NCBI GenBank assembly: GCA_016165875.1
Contig: JABBOT010000008.1
Span: 900,347-964,346 of the forward strand
Direction of reading: 5' to 3'
Length of the DNA: 64,000 bases
DNA from: Acanthopleura granulata
Taxonomy: Eukaryota; Mollusca; Polyplacophora; Chitonida; Chitonidae
A program made the position numbers and the translations under genes. The notes under the pieces were generated by a model. That model did no database searches. It saw only the letters and a program-made list of their open reading frames with translations, and was not told where the DNA came from. Each line of letters opens with the position of its first letter. The first letter of the stretch is position 1. Positions 37,329-50,656 of the stretch are shown piece after piece.

Positions 37329-39400
37329 TATTACTGATACTGTGGATCAAACAGTTAAGCCTGAAAAACAAAAAGTCTCAAACATCCCTCAGGGGAATAC
37401 AATGCATTGAAAACGTATATCAAAATTTAGATCACACCAGTTAAGTATTTCAACTTTATTCAGCCATTCAGTCTTTTCATATGGGATCCATCATTCATTT
37501 CGGTTTGTGTTTACGTTTTGTCCAAAAAATAAAGACTTTATCAGTCGACAGTTAGTTTATTCAGGTGTCTATAGAGATGGCTGTGGACCGTAGCAGATTG
37601 GTTTATTCTGATGTTTTGACGGCCACAAAGCCTATCTGGTTATGATAAAGTTTTCAATCGCTGACCTTTGTAGTGTGTGTCTTACGTAATCACCAAAGTT
37701 GTTGTAATCCTTTTGAATCCCGACATACATTGTGCTTAATACACACTCCTCTGTTGACCTTATAATTGGATTCACTCCAAGGAAAAGAACCATGGATTGC
37801 GCACAAAGCTTAGCAATTAACCGACGCAAGGTGTGTAAACAGCTAGTTAAAATTTCATGATTGGCTGCTCCTCTTTCTAAACCAAACATGCTCGACCCGT
37901 TTTTCGACACACTGCTGTGAACCATAGGACAATGCGACCCTGTGGAATGGAATTAATTAAATTCCGTGAAGCTGCGCTATAAGAAGACAGTCAACAGTTT
38001 CTGTATAATATCTAGTGTATATTGCATTACAAATAGTATATTTATATATCTTAGAGTCGCACTTTGTCCCATTTGTTGAAGTAAACACATAGTGAAGCTA
38101 CATACACTGTTGCAAATTCGGAGTAAACTGACTTACACTTGTTTACAAAACAAATTTCACTAAACATGAAACAGTTTTATGACAGTAGAATAAAATTGAA
38201 GATGACAAATTAGACTTAACATAGTGACTATATTGTCCTAGAAATTATATGTTGTTTGTCAAAAAACAAATGATATTCATTTATTTATCACCATACTGCT
38301 TTATACCATAACTATTAGTTTTGTTCAAAGCAACACAGAGTTTTACTCTTCCAGCCATTAGTGTTAAATGCTTCACTTCGGTGTTAACTGGGTTTGTTGT
38401 GTGTGGATTGCCATGTATATTCAAGATTATTGGTTTACTTGCCACGTTGTTTACGTGGTAAACCGGAATATGTCGCTTGTCCAGCCACGATCAGGTTAAT
38501 GTGTGAGGGAGGGCGGAGAAACGCAGGACATAATCACCGTATATGTCCACCCATATATGCGGTTTTCCATATTCGAGCCTTGTTTTATGCATGTTCCAAA
38601 ACATAAAATCTTACGGCTCAGTGAAGCATGCATGTGTGAGCCTGTACGGCTCCTCCAGGGGAGACTCCGTGCTGAAATCAGACCCTGAGTTGCTGGAAGG
38701 TGTCGTACCCAGAGGGCTGACCAACATATTATTTATACCGACACATTGCTTTTAACAAACTATGTTTCCTTTGTGTTTCTATAAGTCAAGGAAGGGTGTT
38801 TTCTATGTACAGAATAACAGCGTTTCTCTCTCTTCGTCACATTTTAATCCACGTAAATCAATTGTTTGCGGACGGGGAAAAACTCGCTTTTTCCTCATAA
38901 CACTTTTGCGTGTATATAGCCATATGCAGGAAAAAGCAGCGACTGTCTGCAAGCATAATGACGCAAGTACCCGGATTCTCCGAAAACACACTTTATGGGC
39001 AATGTCTCTATCCGGATATCGTTATAGTCATTTTCAAGACACGTTTTTTGCACAGGGATGGGGAAGTAGTTACCTAAGCGAAGACGAGTATGTTTTTTCT
39101 GAAGAATAGCTTGCCAAAAAACATATCAAACGCTAAAGTAGACCTCAAGTTACGGTTTGCCCATTTCTGTTCAAAAGAGCACGGAATGAGTGATGGGAAT
39201 TCTGAAATTCCTTTGGATGTTGGCCGAATGAATCGATCGTCACGTGCTTGCTTGGTTACAAATTGAACACAACAATGAATCTGCGTCGCAATATGGCTCG
39301 TGTGATCATAACATCCCGATACGGTGGCCTGCTTATAGCGATCGATGTTCATATTCAGCAGTCAACCTGAGTTAAGTCGTAGATGCTCTCTTTTGTCCAG
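37329..39400. other. Intergenic DNA, no gene seen
   Basis: The longest frame (38762-39109, 115 codons, + strand, no ATG start) shows no domain. Confidence 0.45.
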
Positions 39401-39646
39401 GGAAATTTTTTTTACCGAAGTTTCAGCAGAAATCTCCTCGACCGTTACTTTTTTGGAAAGAGCCAGGAGCGCTAATCGATCCGAACAGCCATCGGGCTGC
39501 GGAGACTGACAAGTTTGGGACTGCTACCATCTGTCCTCGACCGCATCCCAAGCCTGTTGCCGGAGATAAAGGTACCCCGGGGAAAACAGGCGTCAAAGGC
39601 ACCGAGCTGAAGCTCTGACAGCTCCCACAGAAGTGAAGCGGGTACC
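39401..39646 (+). promoter_or_regulatory. GC-richer putative promoter/5' UTR before the 39647 ATG
   Basis: A locally GC-rich, CpG-containing block ending directly at the Kozak ATG. No TATA box was recognised. Called only from base composition and position before a good leader exon. Confidence 0.25.
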
Positions 39647-39701
39647 ATGGTTGTCAAGAAACTCCAGTGCTGTGTCCAGGTGTGGTTCCTACTGTCATGT
39701 G
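39647..39701 (+). CDS. Candidate signal-peptide exon 1 of nAChR gene 2
   Basis: The ATG sits in a strong Kozak context (taccATGG). It opens 18 codons plus one base, MVVKKLQCCVQVWFLLSC, a basic start then a hydrophobic core, and runs to a perfect donor, TGTG|GTAAGT, at 39702. Phase 1 fits the acceptor at 63183: the split codon becomes Val and the leader continues CTG before [10 protein letters not shown]. The roughly 200 bases upstream are GC-richer than the surroundings. The implied intron 1 is about 23.5 kb, large but possible for a mollusc. The link to the exon at 63184 rests on phase, leader character and order; the exon could instead start an unrelated secreted protein. Confidence 0.45.
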
Positions 39702-41203
39702 GTAAGTTACGATACCTCCCATCGAGGTGTTCTGATAGATTCTCCTATATTTACCATGGGGTCTTTTCTGGCAAACCATCGGTACTTAGCCGTCTGGTGT
39801 TATATGGATTGAACTACCACCAACTTCCTCACGCCAGCTAGAAATCAGATCACCTTTCTTCTCGGTTTCACCATTGCTCTAGTATCGGCCTCAACTTCGA
39901 TTTCCGTTATTTTCGGTAATAGAGTGTTTGTCTATTGGATGACTCGGTTCGAAAACAAAGGGCTTGTTTGAAATATTAAGATGAAAGAGGGCTGATGTTG
40001 AACCCGAGTGTTGTATATAAAATCCATATGTGTTTGGAAAATAGCCTGCACGAATTTGTCCTAATATACGAACTTGTTGTGTGTGTTCAACAGCCCACAT
40101 GAGAACTTACGAATAGAAAATTTTCGTACATGGTATTGTCGATGTATGTTAACGTGGTTATAAATGTCTTATTATAAATGTTTATTATGTGAACATGCCA
40201 ACTGTTCAAAAACTGCACTGTTGCTGAACCCTCAGGGAGTTTTTAAATTTGGAAAACTGTTCCACAAAGTTTATTGTCCACAACGATAAAGTGTGGTAAA
40301 ATGTCCATTTGTGGGCTTGCAAATTAGTTAGAATAGCCTCTGTATCTTTCTATAAATTCCTTCTACGTATTGGTGTACTTGTTTAGCGGGGCAAAGAACT
40401 TCACCTTTTCGTCTGGGAAGTCCTGTCGTATTATTGTCCTGTTATTTGGGGTTTGTCTGAATAAGGCAATGTTCCTAAATATAAATCTTCCTCCATGTGG
40501 AATAATTAGCGGCTTGTAATCGCTGCCTACCTGACTGTTTTGCCGATTCAGTGCCCGGTCCAGACGGGAGAATTATCTTTACTGCTCATCAGCTCGTTAT
40601 TCGCACTGGCTCTGGCTGGGTGAGGTGCCTTTTAGATCACCTTACACGCCACAACAGAAAACGCGCGGAGACATTCGCTAATCACTGGATCAACCGCGGT
40701 CGGGGTGAAAATTTATCTGCGCGGAAACAATAAAATGACAACTACATGGTTAACGTAGTCATAGTTCCATCTTTTTCAAACGGTATTCTGAACACGTGGT
40801 TTAGATAAGGCAGATATAAATCACGACTGCTCCTCATTAATGGGTGTGCCGGGACAGAATTCACCACCGTTATTTCCTGCCTGGGTGGGTCAAACTCCAG
40901 CGTCCTTTCAGTTCAAAATCTTGGGTTAGCGTAATCGTACGAGCTAACCAAAGGTAATTGTGTCGGAGTTACAGGGAGATGCCTATTTCAATGAAAAGTG
41001 AACTATGATCCTGGAAATAAACAACCGCAATGTGTATGTTGGGAAAAAACTCACCCACTATCTTTCTTCTCTGAAGAAAACGCCAGTAATATAGATGGAA
41101 TACAAAAAGGAACAACAACAACAACAAGATAATAATAAGATGCAACATGTCACTACTGAATTCAGGTACAAGGTCCACAGAAAAACTGATACCAGCTGAT
41201 GCA

Positions 41204-41417
41204 CAGGGTGTCCCAAAAAATGTACTCACTCTATTACTCGTGTATCATGTTTTGATGTGGGTGTTTATTGACATAAATAAAGTCTAATGAGTTAAATTAA
41301 AGAAAAAAACATTAAATTTCAGAAAATTAAAAGGCATAAAAGAAACACTGAAACAAATCAAAAAATATATGAGTAATGCTCAGTCAAAGGGTGAGTAGAT
41401 CTTTTTGGGACACCTTG
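41204..41417. mobile_element. Mariner-type MITE, 214 bases
   Basis: Left end cagggtgtcccaaaaaatgt with actcac; right end gtgagtagatc then tttttgggacaccttg, an inverted match over about 27 bases. It is flanked by CA on the left and TA on the right, compatible with a decayed TA target. A CAGGGTGTCCCAAAAA-type end is typical of mariner-like elements. The AT-rich interior does not code. Confidence 0.8.
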
Positions 41418-43525
41418 TATATGCGTGACAGCAAATCGAACTTGTGTCTTGGAAATAACAAGGCAATGCATTCGCGAAGCTCAATACAAGACTGGAATTA
41501 ACGATTGAAAACGTTTGCTCGTGTCCAAAGTTTCAACGTGTGGTGAATTCCGCTGTGCTTTGCCAACGCATTTGTGAGGCTTATTCAGTGCTCGGTTGTT
41601 ACTCGGATCATATTATCCGAGTGAGTCGATTGTGTATTAGGAAATCGTCATTCGACAGCAATGAAGGCCCTAAAAAATACTGTATAAAAACGACAGTGGG
41701 AGAGACCTAGTTTTCAAGTAACTATTCGAGGCTACTTTTCCAAATTTGTGAAAGCAACTTTTTGAATATGTTTGCCATTTTTGTATCGTGCATTTGGCAT
41801 AGTAGTAATTGTGCTTCAATAATTAAAATGATTGTTTGAAATGGAAGAAGGCATCGAAAAAAACGACATTACCTTCGTAGCGGATATACCTTGTTTTTTG
41901 TTTTTTTCTGAGGTGCCTCTACTTGTGCCGACGTTTGGAAGAAAGCCTATCCGGTAAATCTTTGCTAACGAGCATGAGGCACGGAGCGGTTCTCCTTCTC
42001 ACAGGTTCATGATGTTCTATTTCACATCCTGGCGTTGGATTGTCTGACAGTCTGTGCACGAAGAAGTTTTTTCCTTGGCCATCACTGCGAACTGTCAGAT
42101 AGCTGGACATGTTAGCTTGTCTTTCAGAAATAAGATCTTAATCCGGTGTTGTCGAGGGAAATGGAAGACGATGTCACGCATTTGGTATCCGGTTGGTTGT
42201 ATGTTATAGCCGACAGTACTTACATGATAAGTTTATACTTTATTCACGAAGTAAACGCGTTCTAACTCACTGGTTTATACTTGTTGTGAGTTTGGTTGAA
42301 TTTGAGGAATAGAAAACCTAATCACTAGTAACAATCCCATTTGTTCAAATTTGTCTTCATTACAAATATTAGTGATCCTGTAAAGTACATATCTATCTAC
42401 GTCCCAATATATGGAATGGCCTTTTTGGACACTATTCAGTTTTCGCAAAATAGTGTCTTGGAGAGATTTCAAATAATAGGAATTAATAGGAAAAATAAAT
42501 CACGGTCAAAATGGGATTGTGACTAAATGAGAACTTATTTTAAAAAAATAGTAAATGAAACTAAAAGAAGATGTAATGTATATACTGGCTGGAAAACACG
42601 ACAGAATCGATCTACTTTCACAAAAGCTACCAGTTGTACTTACGAAAGGGAACAAAATTGATTGTTTACTACAATTGTGGATAGGTTGTTGTTAGGTGGT
42701 ATTTTGTCCATTCCAGTCTAAGGTCAAATTCCGTTGTATAAATCAATGAAGCAAGCATTTGAACTTTTTTTGAAACGTTGAAAGTATCTGTCTTTATCAT
42801 AGATCACATATAGTCATTTTTGAGAAGTACATCCATTATTTCCTTGGATTAAAAAATCCCTAGCTGTCTGTCTAGGCGATAACCATTTTCCAATTCTTAG
42901 CACTTTTGTATGATGGTACGAAAGGCATTTACTCTTGTATGTAAGCCAAAACATCGAATACAGTCACATGGCGTTGGAAACTTTCATTCTTTCAACTCCC
43001 GTCTGAACTGCCCAAGGCTTAAGACAAAATGCACTAACTAACGATTTGCGATGGAAGGGGATTAACTGGCTCTTTTGGTTTTGCTGAGATTTTCGGCTGA
43101 CTGTGTACACTGTGAGGAGTTTGTGTTGACACACCGGTGTTTGCTCGCAGAACTGTATTGATCCTGTATGGGAAACATGACTGAATTCAATTTCAAGGCT
43201 GACTATGTAAACTTAGTCGTTTCACCTCAAGATGCAGGGTTAGTTTTTTACTCTGTTCCGTCTTTTCCCTGCATTAGAGATGCATACCAAACAAACATTT
43301 CCCAGTAGGTCTCCTTTAGGGCTTCTGCCCTTTTTTCCCCACCATTTCCACCATTTCTCACACCAATCTTTTATCAGCGAAAAACGTTAAAGTTATATTT
43401 TTTAAAGTTTTAAACTAAATATTTATCGTTATGACAATTTTTACTCCTCCGGTTTGAATTCTGTGAGATGCGGATGATAAGAGGTGAGGATATAAATGTT
43501 TTTCATCCTTTGATGCAAGACTCGA

Positions 43526-43645
43526 ATTTATTTATTTATTTATTTGATTGGTGTTTTACATTGTACTCAAGAATATTTCACTTATGGGCGGTCAGCACAT
43601 GGTGGGAGGAAACCGGGCAGAGCCCGGGGGAAACCCACGACCATC
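43526..43645 (-). mobile_element. SINE 3' half
   Basis: Complement of the SINE tail: repeated tttattta, then gattggtgttttaca, actcaagaatatttcactta, and gggaggaaaccgggcagagc up to aaacccacgaccatc. It stops at the centre of the element, so the tRNA head is absent. Confidence 0.85.
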
Positions 43646-44021
43646 ACTTTAAGTAGTTACATGGGTTTTCTTTAACCTCGGATTTTTTTTTCATTATATA
43701 TTTTTAATGTTTTTGTGTAATAGCTTGTATGTATATTTTTACCATTTCACCTGATGATATATATCACACATTTATGAGTTTTTTTATATTCATGTATATT
43801 TGCTTATCTTGTGATGTGTTTGTATATCATCATTGCATCGTTTTGTGTGATTGTTTACGTATATGTGGTTTTTAACCCTTGCATATTGTTGTGTATGGTC
43901 TTGTCATCATTTATGTATATTTTTTATTTTTGATGTGCAGTGTGCGTCGTCGTTGTTCGTTTTGGTACCTCTACACATTATATATATGTAATTTTATTTA
44001 TGTCTTTATTCTTTTACTTCT

Positions 44022-44195
44022 CTTTATTGATTGGTGTTTCCGTCAGACTTGAATTCATCAAAATATTCATTTATATACTAAAACTCAGATTTTGAGTGGG
44101 AAAAACGAGTGATATTTAAAAAAAGGCCCATCATACCGAGTGCTAAATTTGAACCAGAGACTGACAGATACAAAACCCGCATATCGTCTACGTAT
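44022..44195 (-). mobile_element. Possible related SINE relic with B-box-like sequence
   Basis: The left side reads tttattgattggtgtttccg, like a SINE tail in complement. The right side contains, in complement, tctctggttcaaattt, which resembles a polymerase III B box. A similar phrase (tctctggttcgaattcc in complement) occurs near 29585-29610. Together they suggest a second SINE subfamily, but the copies are decayed. Confidence 0.35.
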
Positions 44196-44298
44196 AAACA
44201 CAAGGAGCAAAATACCAAATAGATATCAGTCAACACCGTTGTCATATATTATTAAAGACTGGGTGAAATATTGAGCCGGTTCATAATTGATGTTACGT

Positions 44299-44384
44299 CA
44301 ATCAGCTAGCTGAATTATTCGATCAGTCAGCTGAATTACTCGATCAGTTTGTTGAATTACTCAATCGGTTAGCTAAATTACTGC
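44299..44384. repeat. ~25-bp tandem repeat, 4 copies
   Basis: Imperfect copies of agctgaattactcgatcagt (44299-44384), with gatcagtcagctgaattac, gatcagtttgttgaattac and aatcggttagctaaattac. Confidence 0.8.
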
Positions 44385-45122
44385 ATTAGATGTTACATAA
44401 GTGCTATTCCCAGGTCAGTGCTAGTCCCCCCCTCCTTGCATCAGCTGAAGCTCGTTCCTCTATGTTTATCTCCCAGGGCTACTCGCTTTCCTGCGGTTGG
44501 CATATTTTTCAGAACATGAGGTTAATCCTCTCCCGAGGTTAGATTTATCAGGAGAGCAAACTACCATGTTTTTTTTCACTATCACTACGGATTACAACGC
44601 GAGCAACCATGGGCATTCGACAATTAACTCGTAGTCTTTTTTACGTGATTTCGTAAAGCAAACAAGTAGGGGATTGAACAGATTTTCTTTCTTCATTGGT
44701 GATGTAACACGATAGAGCCAACGAAGAGGTAAAAAACGCGATATGTTTGCACTCCTTGGCCATAACATGCTATTTTTAATTCGTGCAGCCGAACTAAGTT
44801 CTTTTTTTGTCTTGTACCTAAGTGCATCAGACTTAATACACACCGAAATATGCATGGAATACGTGTAAACTGTCACCGGGTCAGGATCTATTGACACTGC
44901 CTGTATGATGGTAACTTTTAATATGTCATTAATTATTTCCCTTATTTAACCACTAGCAATTGCAACTAGCAACTCCTATTCTTGGTAAAGAAAATAAAGA
45001 TAAATATTGGGAACCTCATGCTATAGGCCATTGGTCGTGACCAGTCGTGTCAAATTTGCATTCTGTCCATTCTGGCAGTTATGTATAATACCCAGGCTAT
45101 TGGCCCTATATTATTCTGTGTG

Positions 45123-45353
45123 TCATAAACACACGACGACGGCGGTCTCGGTCCAAGTTAGAAGCAATTCCCTGCGGCTTGTCGCATTACAAAGTGTAGC
45201 CATTTGCTCTGATGAGCAATTTTCAGTTCTGCCTAGGAAGACAGTATGTGGTATACTGTGACAGCTGCTGATATCATCAGCATATTGGATTTGGGACATC
45301 ATACATAGTTGTCCGATGTACGGAATTTCTTTAGTGAGACCCCTCATGAACAC
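45123..45353 (-). pseudogene. Possible LINE reverse-transcriptase relic (YADD motif)
   Basis: The minus-strand frame of about 76 codons includes QIQYADDIS, the RT catalytic YADD box in a suitable hydrophobic context. About 40 residues on comes TWTETAVVV, placed where non-LTR RTs carry the WTKTKVM-like motif. No other RT domains were recognised upstream on the minus strand, so this is a fragment. Confidence 0.4.
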
Positions 45354-47920
45354 TGGTACCGTCGTCGTCGGTCATTTATCGGAATTCTCTATATATAAAA
45401 TGTGAATAATATGTTACATATACATTTTAACCTTTCACTGAGGTGTTTTACAAAAGTGCTTCCAAAAATGATTACGGTGTTTATTTCATGAAAACGTGTA
45501 ATTCTGAGGACTCTGCAGCTAAAATTACATGGCTGCGATTGGCTGTGAGATCGTTTGGCCATGTTCCGAGCATATAGTTTCTACCTTCCGCCCCGTTCTG
45601 AACCGTTACAGTCACAAATCTGCATCTTGCTCCCGCCACCTACACAGTCTTCAAACTTACAACACTGAAGGCCACAAAAGCAGGTTTCCCATGATCTTGT
45701 AATACATATTCATTCATATGACTTCATTACCCTTGAATAATGAAGACCATACCTTCTCACTTAACGCAAATGTAACCCCTTGAGCCATTCAGGAAGCATC
45801 AAAACTTATTAAACCGCCATCACGTGACTCCTTTGCTAGGGTGCACTGCTCCTCTCAAAATTAAAATAATATTTTTTTCATTCACTTTTCATCTCTTTCC
45901 TGAGGATATCGAGTAAGGCCGACCAGATTTAACATGTTGAGAACAACAGGCTCGGAAGAGAGAGTTACAGGTTAGTAACCTGAAGGGTATACCTGTATTT
46001 CTGAAAGCTGAACTGCGAAGGAATGAAACAAATCTCAGATCTAGGCTGAGATCAATGTATACCATTTGTTCATTTCTTTGAAACGTGTAACAGAGAACAG
46101 GAAAGGTTTCGTTCTTTGAATCCAATTATGCATAGTGCATTTCGGTTTTGTCAGTATAAAGAATTTCAACACTATGACTTTAGTGATAGTTAGTTTGAGT
46201 GAATGGTTATGGCTTATTAGCACCAGGGATAGGTGTTTGGAGAGTGCATGAAGAGTGTATTTCTATAGAAATCAGCTATAAAAACACACAACCCAGGGTA
46301 TATCAAGGGCCAAGGCATTGGTACAAAACATGGGTAGTGGAAAGTACCTCACACATAGACCGGGAAGACAATGGTCTAGTTGGAGAAGCCTCTGGGAATA
46401 AGCGTCAAGTAGAATCCTCTCTGGAGAGGACACTGCTACTGATGGTCAAGTTTTACCGCCGCATTGTTCAGTTTTATTGCATTATAGCTATGTTAACAGT
46501 CCAGAGAATAGCATGTTCGTTCAAGTGGTTTCGTCTGCCATGTTGGGTTTAAGCATGATAAATTGGGCTTACCCTGTCCTGGCTTACCCTGACCAAAGTC
46601 TCGCTTACTTTAAACGGAGTGAAAATTTGGAATCTAGGACAATTCTTTGTCACGTACTAATGGCATCACATCCGGGGTAACTTAATTTAACTGACACACA
46701 AACGCCTATTTCAGCCTCTCTTACAGCCCAGGTGCATGCGGACTCAAATATGCCACTATTGTAATCGGATGAATCGGGGGAAGCTGAACAAATGCCTTTC
46801 AAAAGTCCGGTCACTGTTAGAGAACATCCATATATGATATCACAGAATGGTGTCGTCTGCAATCAGCCTCAACACAATTACTTTGAAAGTCCTGCTTTGT
46901 TATTCAACATAAATCGGGGTTGTTTGTTATATCACTTTAGCAATCCGAGTAAGACTACCCATAGCTGTAGAATTTGTACGCAGTGATTCTCAGAACGACA
47001 GTGTACACCAGTCACCTTCCATCAAATGGATTTGGGAAGTTTATAATATGCAATACATATTGGCAAAAGTTCCCAAAATCTAAAGGGCCCAAGAAAGTCA
47101 GAATTGAGCAAGTTCGGTGTCCTAAAAATTTTTTTACCACTTAAAACCCATCATGTTTTCGCCCAGTAAGCACAAGATAGGAAGACCGTATTAACAAAAC
47201 AATGTCTCACAAACGAAAATCACGAGAAATATATATACTTGGCATGCGCATAATAAATAGCTATCATATATTTTGCAATTCCGGCTCGGCGCCGGAAAAC
47301 CAAAACTCAAACGAAAATCAGACATATGACAGATGGGAAGCAATCTATCTTGTCGGCTTATAAATCATTTAGGGAAGAGTAAGAGGAGAAAATCGCTTCA
47401 TGGAATTTGTTTTCCTCAGCATTTGGCACTGATTCTATAAACAGCTATTTGATATTATAGAGATAAACGCTTGTTTTTGTTCCAAGTCGTTCTCGACGTT
47501 AACTATATTAAAGATGATTTTTCAGACATCTTATTTAAACTGAAGCAGTTATTTTTTCAGTTGGATGCATATCCAGCAAAATTATCCACAATTTGAAGTG
47601 ACAGCTTTAATAACAATAGCTTTGCAAAAAAGGAGAACATTTTATTCTCCTTTGGAACATTCCCTTTTTATACTTTTTAATACAAATGTACCCGAAGTGT
47701 TTAATCGGGGTATCAAACGTTGAGTAAAAATACTCTGAGTGAAGAACAAAGGATATTAAATCATGTGTCTTGAAGGACGTGAGCAGCGACTCTTACCTTT
47801 ATAACCCTTACAATATCGGAGTAAACTATGCACGGAGGAAGGTTAGAACTATGACGAACGATCATACAACATGATAACTTCAGTCCCTGTTATCGCTGGA
47901 TTACTAGTCGCAGCGCCACC

Positions 47921-48130
47921 ATGAGCTTTTTCTTCTTGTCTCTCGTTATACTCAGTTCATGGAGCACTGCAATGGGCGTTCGTCACTCCAATAAGTCGGC
48001 ATTCCTTGTCCAGTGGTACACGAGTTGGATTTGGATTTTATCCATCCGTCTACAACATTCATTGTCTTTTCGCCATCATCGAACTGCTTACTGTTTCTAT
48101 TTGCAAAGTATCCGTCCTCATTTTATATAA
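47921..48130 (+). CDS. Short secretory-leader open frame, uncertain gene
   Basis: An ATG in a full Kozak context (gcgccaccATGAG) opens 69 codons. It starts with MSFFFLSLVILSSWSTAMG, a textbook signal peptide with a likely cleavage after AMG. The remainder has no recognised domain and merges toward the dispersed repeat at 48095. It may be the first exon of a secreted protein, although no strong donor was found. No phase-1 donor fits, so it is not a good alternative leader for nAChR gene 2. Confidence 0.3.
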   Translation: MSFFFLSLVILSSWSTAMGVRHSNKSAFLVQWYTSWIWILSIRLQHSLSFRHHRTAYCFYLQSIRPHFI

Positions 48131-48262
48131 ATTTATATTATTACTTTCTTAGTTCTTTGGTGGTTTGTGTTATATGTCGTATTGAAAGTTGGTCTTGCAA
48201 TTCCAGTCCCGGATTGTCATTTTGGTTTACGGCTGGTATACGAATGCTCAATTCTTGCTCCA
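48095..48262 (+). repeat. Dispersed repeat, copy 2
   Basis: tactttcttagttctttggt, ggtttgtgttatatgtcg, then cttgcaattccagtcccgga and cattttggtttacggctggt parallel the copy at 2288-2470 in the same order. Confidence 0.55.
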
Positions 48263-49118
48263 ACTATTGACTATGGCTGGCCCCTCTGTGACTCAAGTTG
48301 TAAGGGCAAATTTTTCTATAATTGTAACAACGCCTTTTAATTTAATGTGTGGTTAAATTTCCGCACTGCTCCTGCTTGTATCTTAATGCAGTTATGTTTT
48401 GTTAATATTTATATGTGATTAATGCAACATTATGCAGTATTGTTACAGAATTAATCACCTATTCAATACAGTTAGCGCTTATACAACACTCGGTTTTTAA
48501 CATATTGTGCTGTCATAGAAAGGAAGTCTCCTAGGCAGCCGTTAACGTGTATCGCTTCATTTATCAACAATTTATTAATAAAAATAAGGCGTTTAGCATC
48601 TGAATACCGGATTTGTAATCGCCATGCTCACGTTACAACTCAGGCAAAAACCTTACGCTATATTATCCACACCGGATGTGATTTGAAAATGTCAGTTTTT
48701 GCATCACAATGGCGACATTAAGATAACTTATACGGGTATTAAGTGCTCTAGAAACAATTCTACGGATGTACCTTTTCTGTGCCTGAAGAGCTGCCATACA
48801 CTGAGAATGATCGACTGGTGCAAATTCACGGTACCTCGATGTTAATTTGCGATCAAAACAACCGATCCTTCGCAAAAACTCTCACTCTCTTTTCTCGGTA
48901 ATGGAATCTCCTTTTTTTACAGGAACGGTGCTATTTTGGGTGGCAAATGGTTGAAAATCGCAGTTATATTGTTGAACGATTCATTAAACAAACGTATATT
49001 TATTGTATTTTTACACCCTTAAACGCTTTGAATGAATGCATGAATGAATGTAAAAATGGATAATGATGCCTTAACGGCCATAATCTATATAAGCAATATA
49101 AAATTGTATCGCGGTAGG

Positions 49119-49356
49119 TTTATTTACTTATTTATTTCATAGGTGTTTTAGGCTGTACTAAAAATATTTAACCAATACGAGGGCGGTCTGCAGTATGGTG
49201 GGAAGAAACAGTGCAGAGCCTGGAGGAAACTCCACGACACTCCGCAGGTTGCTGGTAGATCTTCCCACGCGCGGCATGAGACCTTGAGCTCACACTGACC
49301 GCATTGGGTCATTACGCTGCGCTATCGAACTAACTACATCGTCCATGGAAACCCAC
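49119..49356 (-). mobile_element. Old SINE copy, nearly full length
   Basis: Same order as the 33745 copy with many substitutions and small gaps: tttatttacttatttattt tail, ataggtgttttaggc, aaaatatttaacca, gggaagaaacagtgcagagc, the gaccgcattgggtcattacg block, and a decayed head ending near 49356. Confidence 0.75.
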
Positions 49357-50656
49357 AGCGGTAGCTTAATAAAGGCCGTTGCATTATCAATCGAGCAGTG
49401 CATACATTATACATGGATATAATTGTCGGCTTACCATTAGTTTACAGACAAAGAGCACCTTGATATCAACAAAAATAATGACTCTTAACTGACTATGCAT
49501 GCACCTTGTGAACATCAGACGATGGCGATTATACGTAAACTGGGTGAATGATCAAATCTGGGCACCGGGTTGATTTGTATCATCAATAAAATGAAGCCAA
49601 TAATGTTCTCACAAAAATATTGCGGCAAATTCTGGGCAGTTCAGTAGGGAGGTTTATATTATACCAGACACGTGACGTTCGCCTGGTCTTTCTGAAGGGC
49701 TTTGACCTTTGTAATAAATTGGAAGATATTTGCGATCCATGTCGTTTATAAATCCTGACACGGATTTAGTGGATTCGCACTAAACATTGCTGTGAGAAAT
49801 ATTAATCTGCATCGTTCAATGTCAACCTGGGCTTCCGTGAAAGTATAACTTGACCTGGATCTAATATGAGATACTCAGAGAGACGCCGGAAGGATACACA
49901 AATCACATGGTCTGACTACACTCCTAGACACTTGAATATCCTCAGTGTAAGCCATAGGAACACTGCCAGAAATTATAAGAGATAAAAGCTCTATATTTTC
50001 CTTTTTTGGGGCCTTCAGTACCAATATGTTGAAGAAAAGAAATTCGAAAGTTTTATATCTGTGGTCAGTTTGGTATCAGTTATAGACAAACATTACATTG
50101 TTTTATCTACCTGTTCACCGCCTTTGTTAAAAACTTTGAAGAAGAACAATTTTTCACCTAGAAAGCAAATGCAGACGTTATAAACAGTGCCTACGGACTG
50201 TATTTTAACGTTCTTTAGCTTCAGGGGCAACGAAGAATAAGGGATCCTAAATTGTCGAAGTCTTAAAATAAGGAACTAAATGTGTACATCAACAACGGGG
50301 AAGGCTAAACGTATTTATGCATGTATTCATTCCAATTTTAAACAAAGGGATAAATTGTGGTAATTTTTTGAATGTGATGTACATTATCCCTGTTCCGTTA
50401 TAGTTTAACCGCAGAAAGCGGTGCGGATTTACGTTTATTATTTTTGCTGAACGTAAAGGGTGGACTGTTTTAGCGTGGGATCAATCCCGATGTCCGGACG
50501 CGTTTTATCAAAATCATCAGGTGTGCTAACACATCTCACTCAAGTGCATTATTCCTAAATCTGCTCGGTGGATTCGTACTTTTTTCTCCTTTTGACCTTC
50601 ACGGGAACCTCTCTGAATATCTTATCCCGTGCTAATGAGTTCAATTTTATAGTGCC

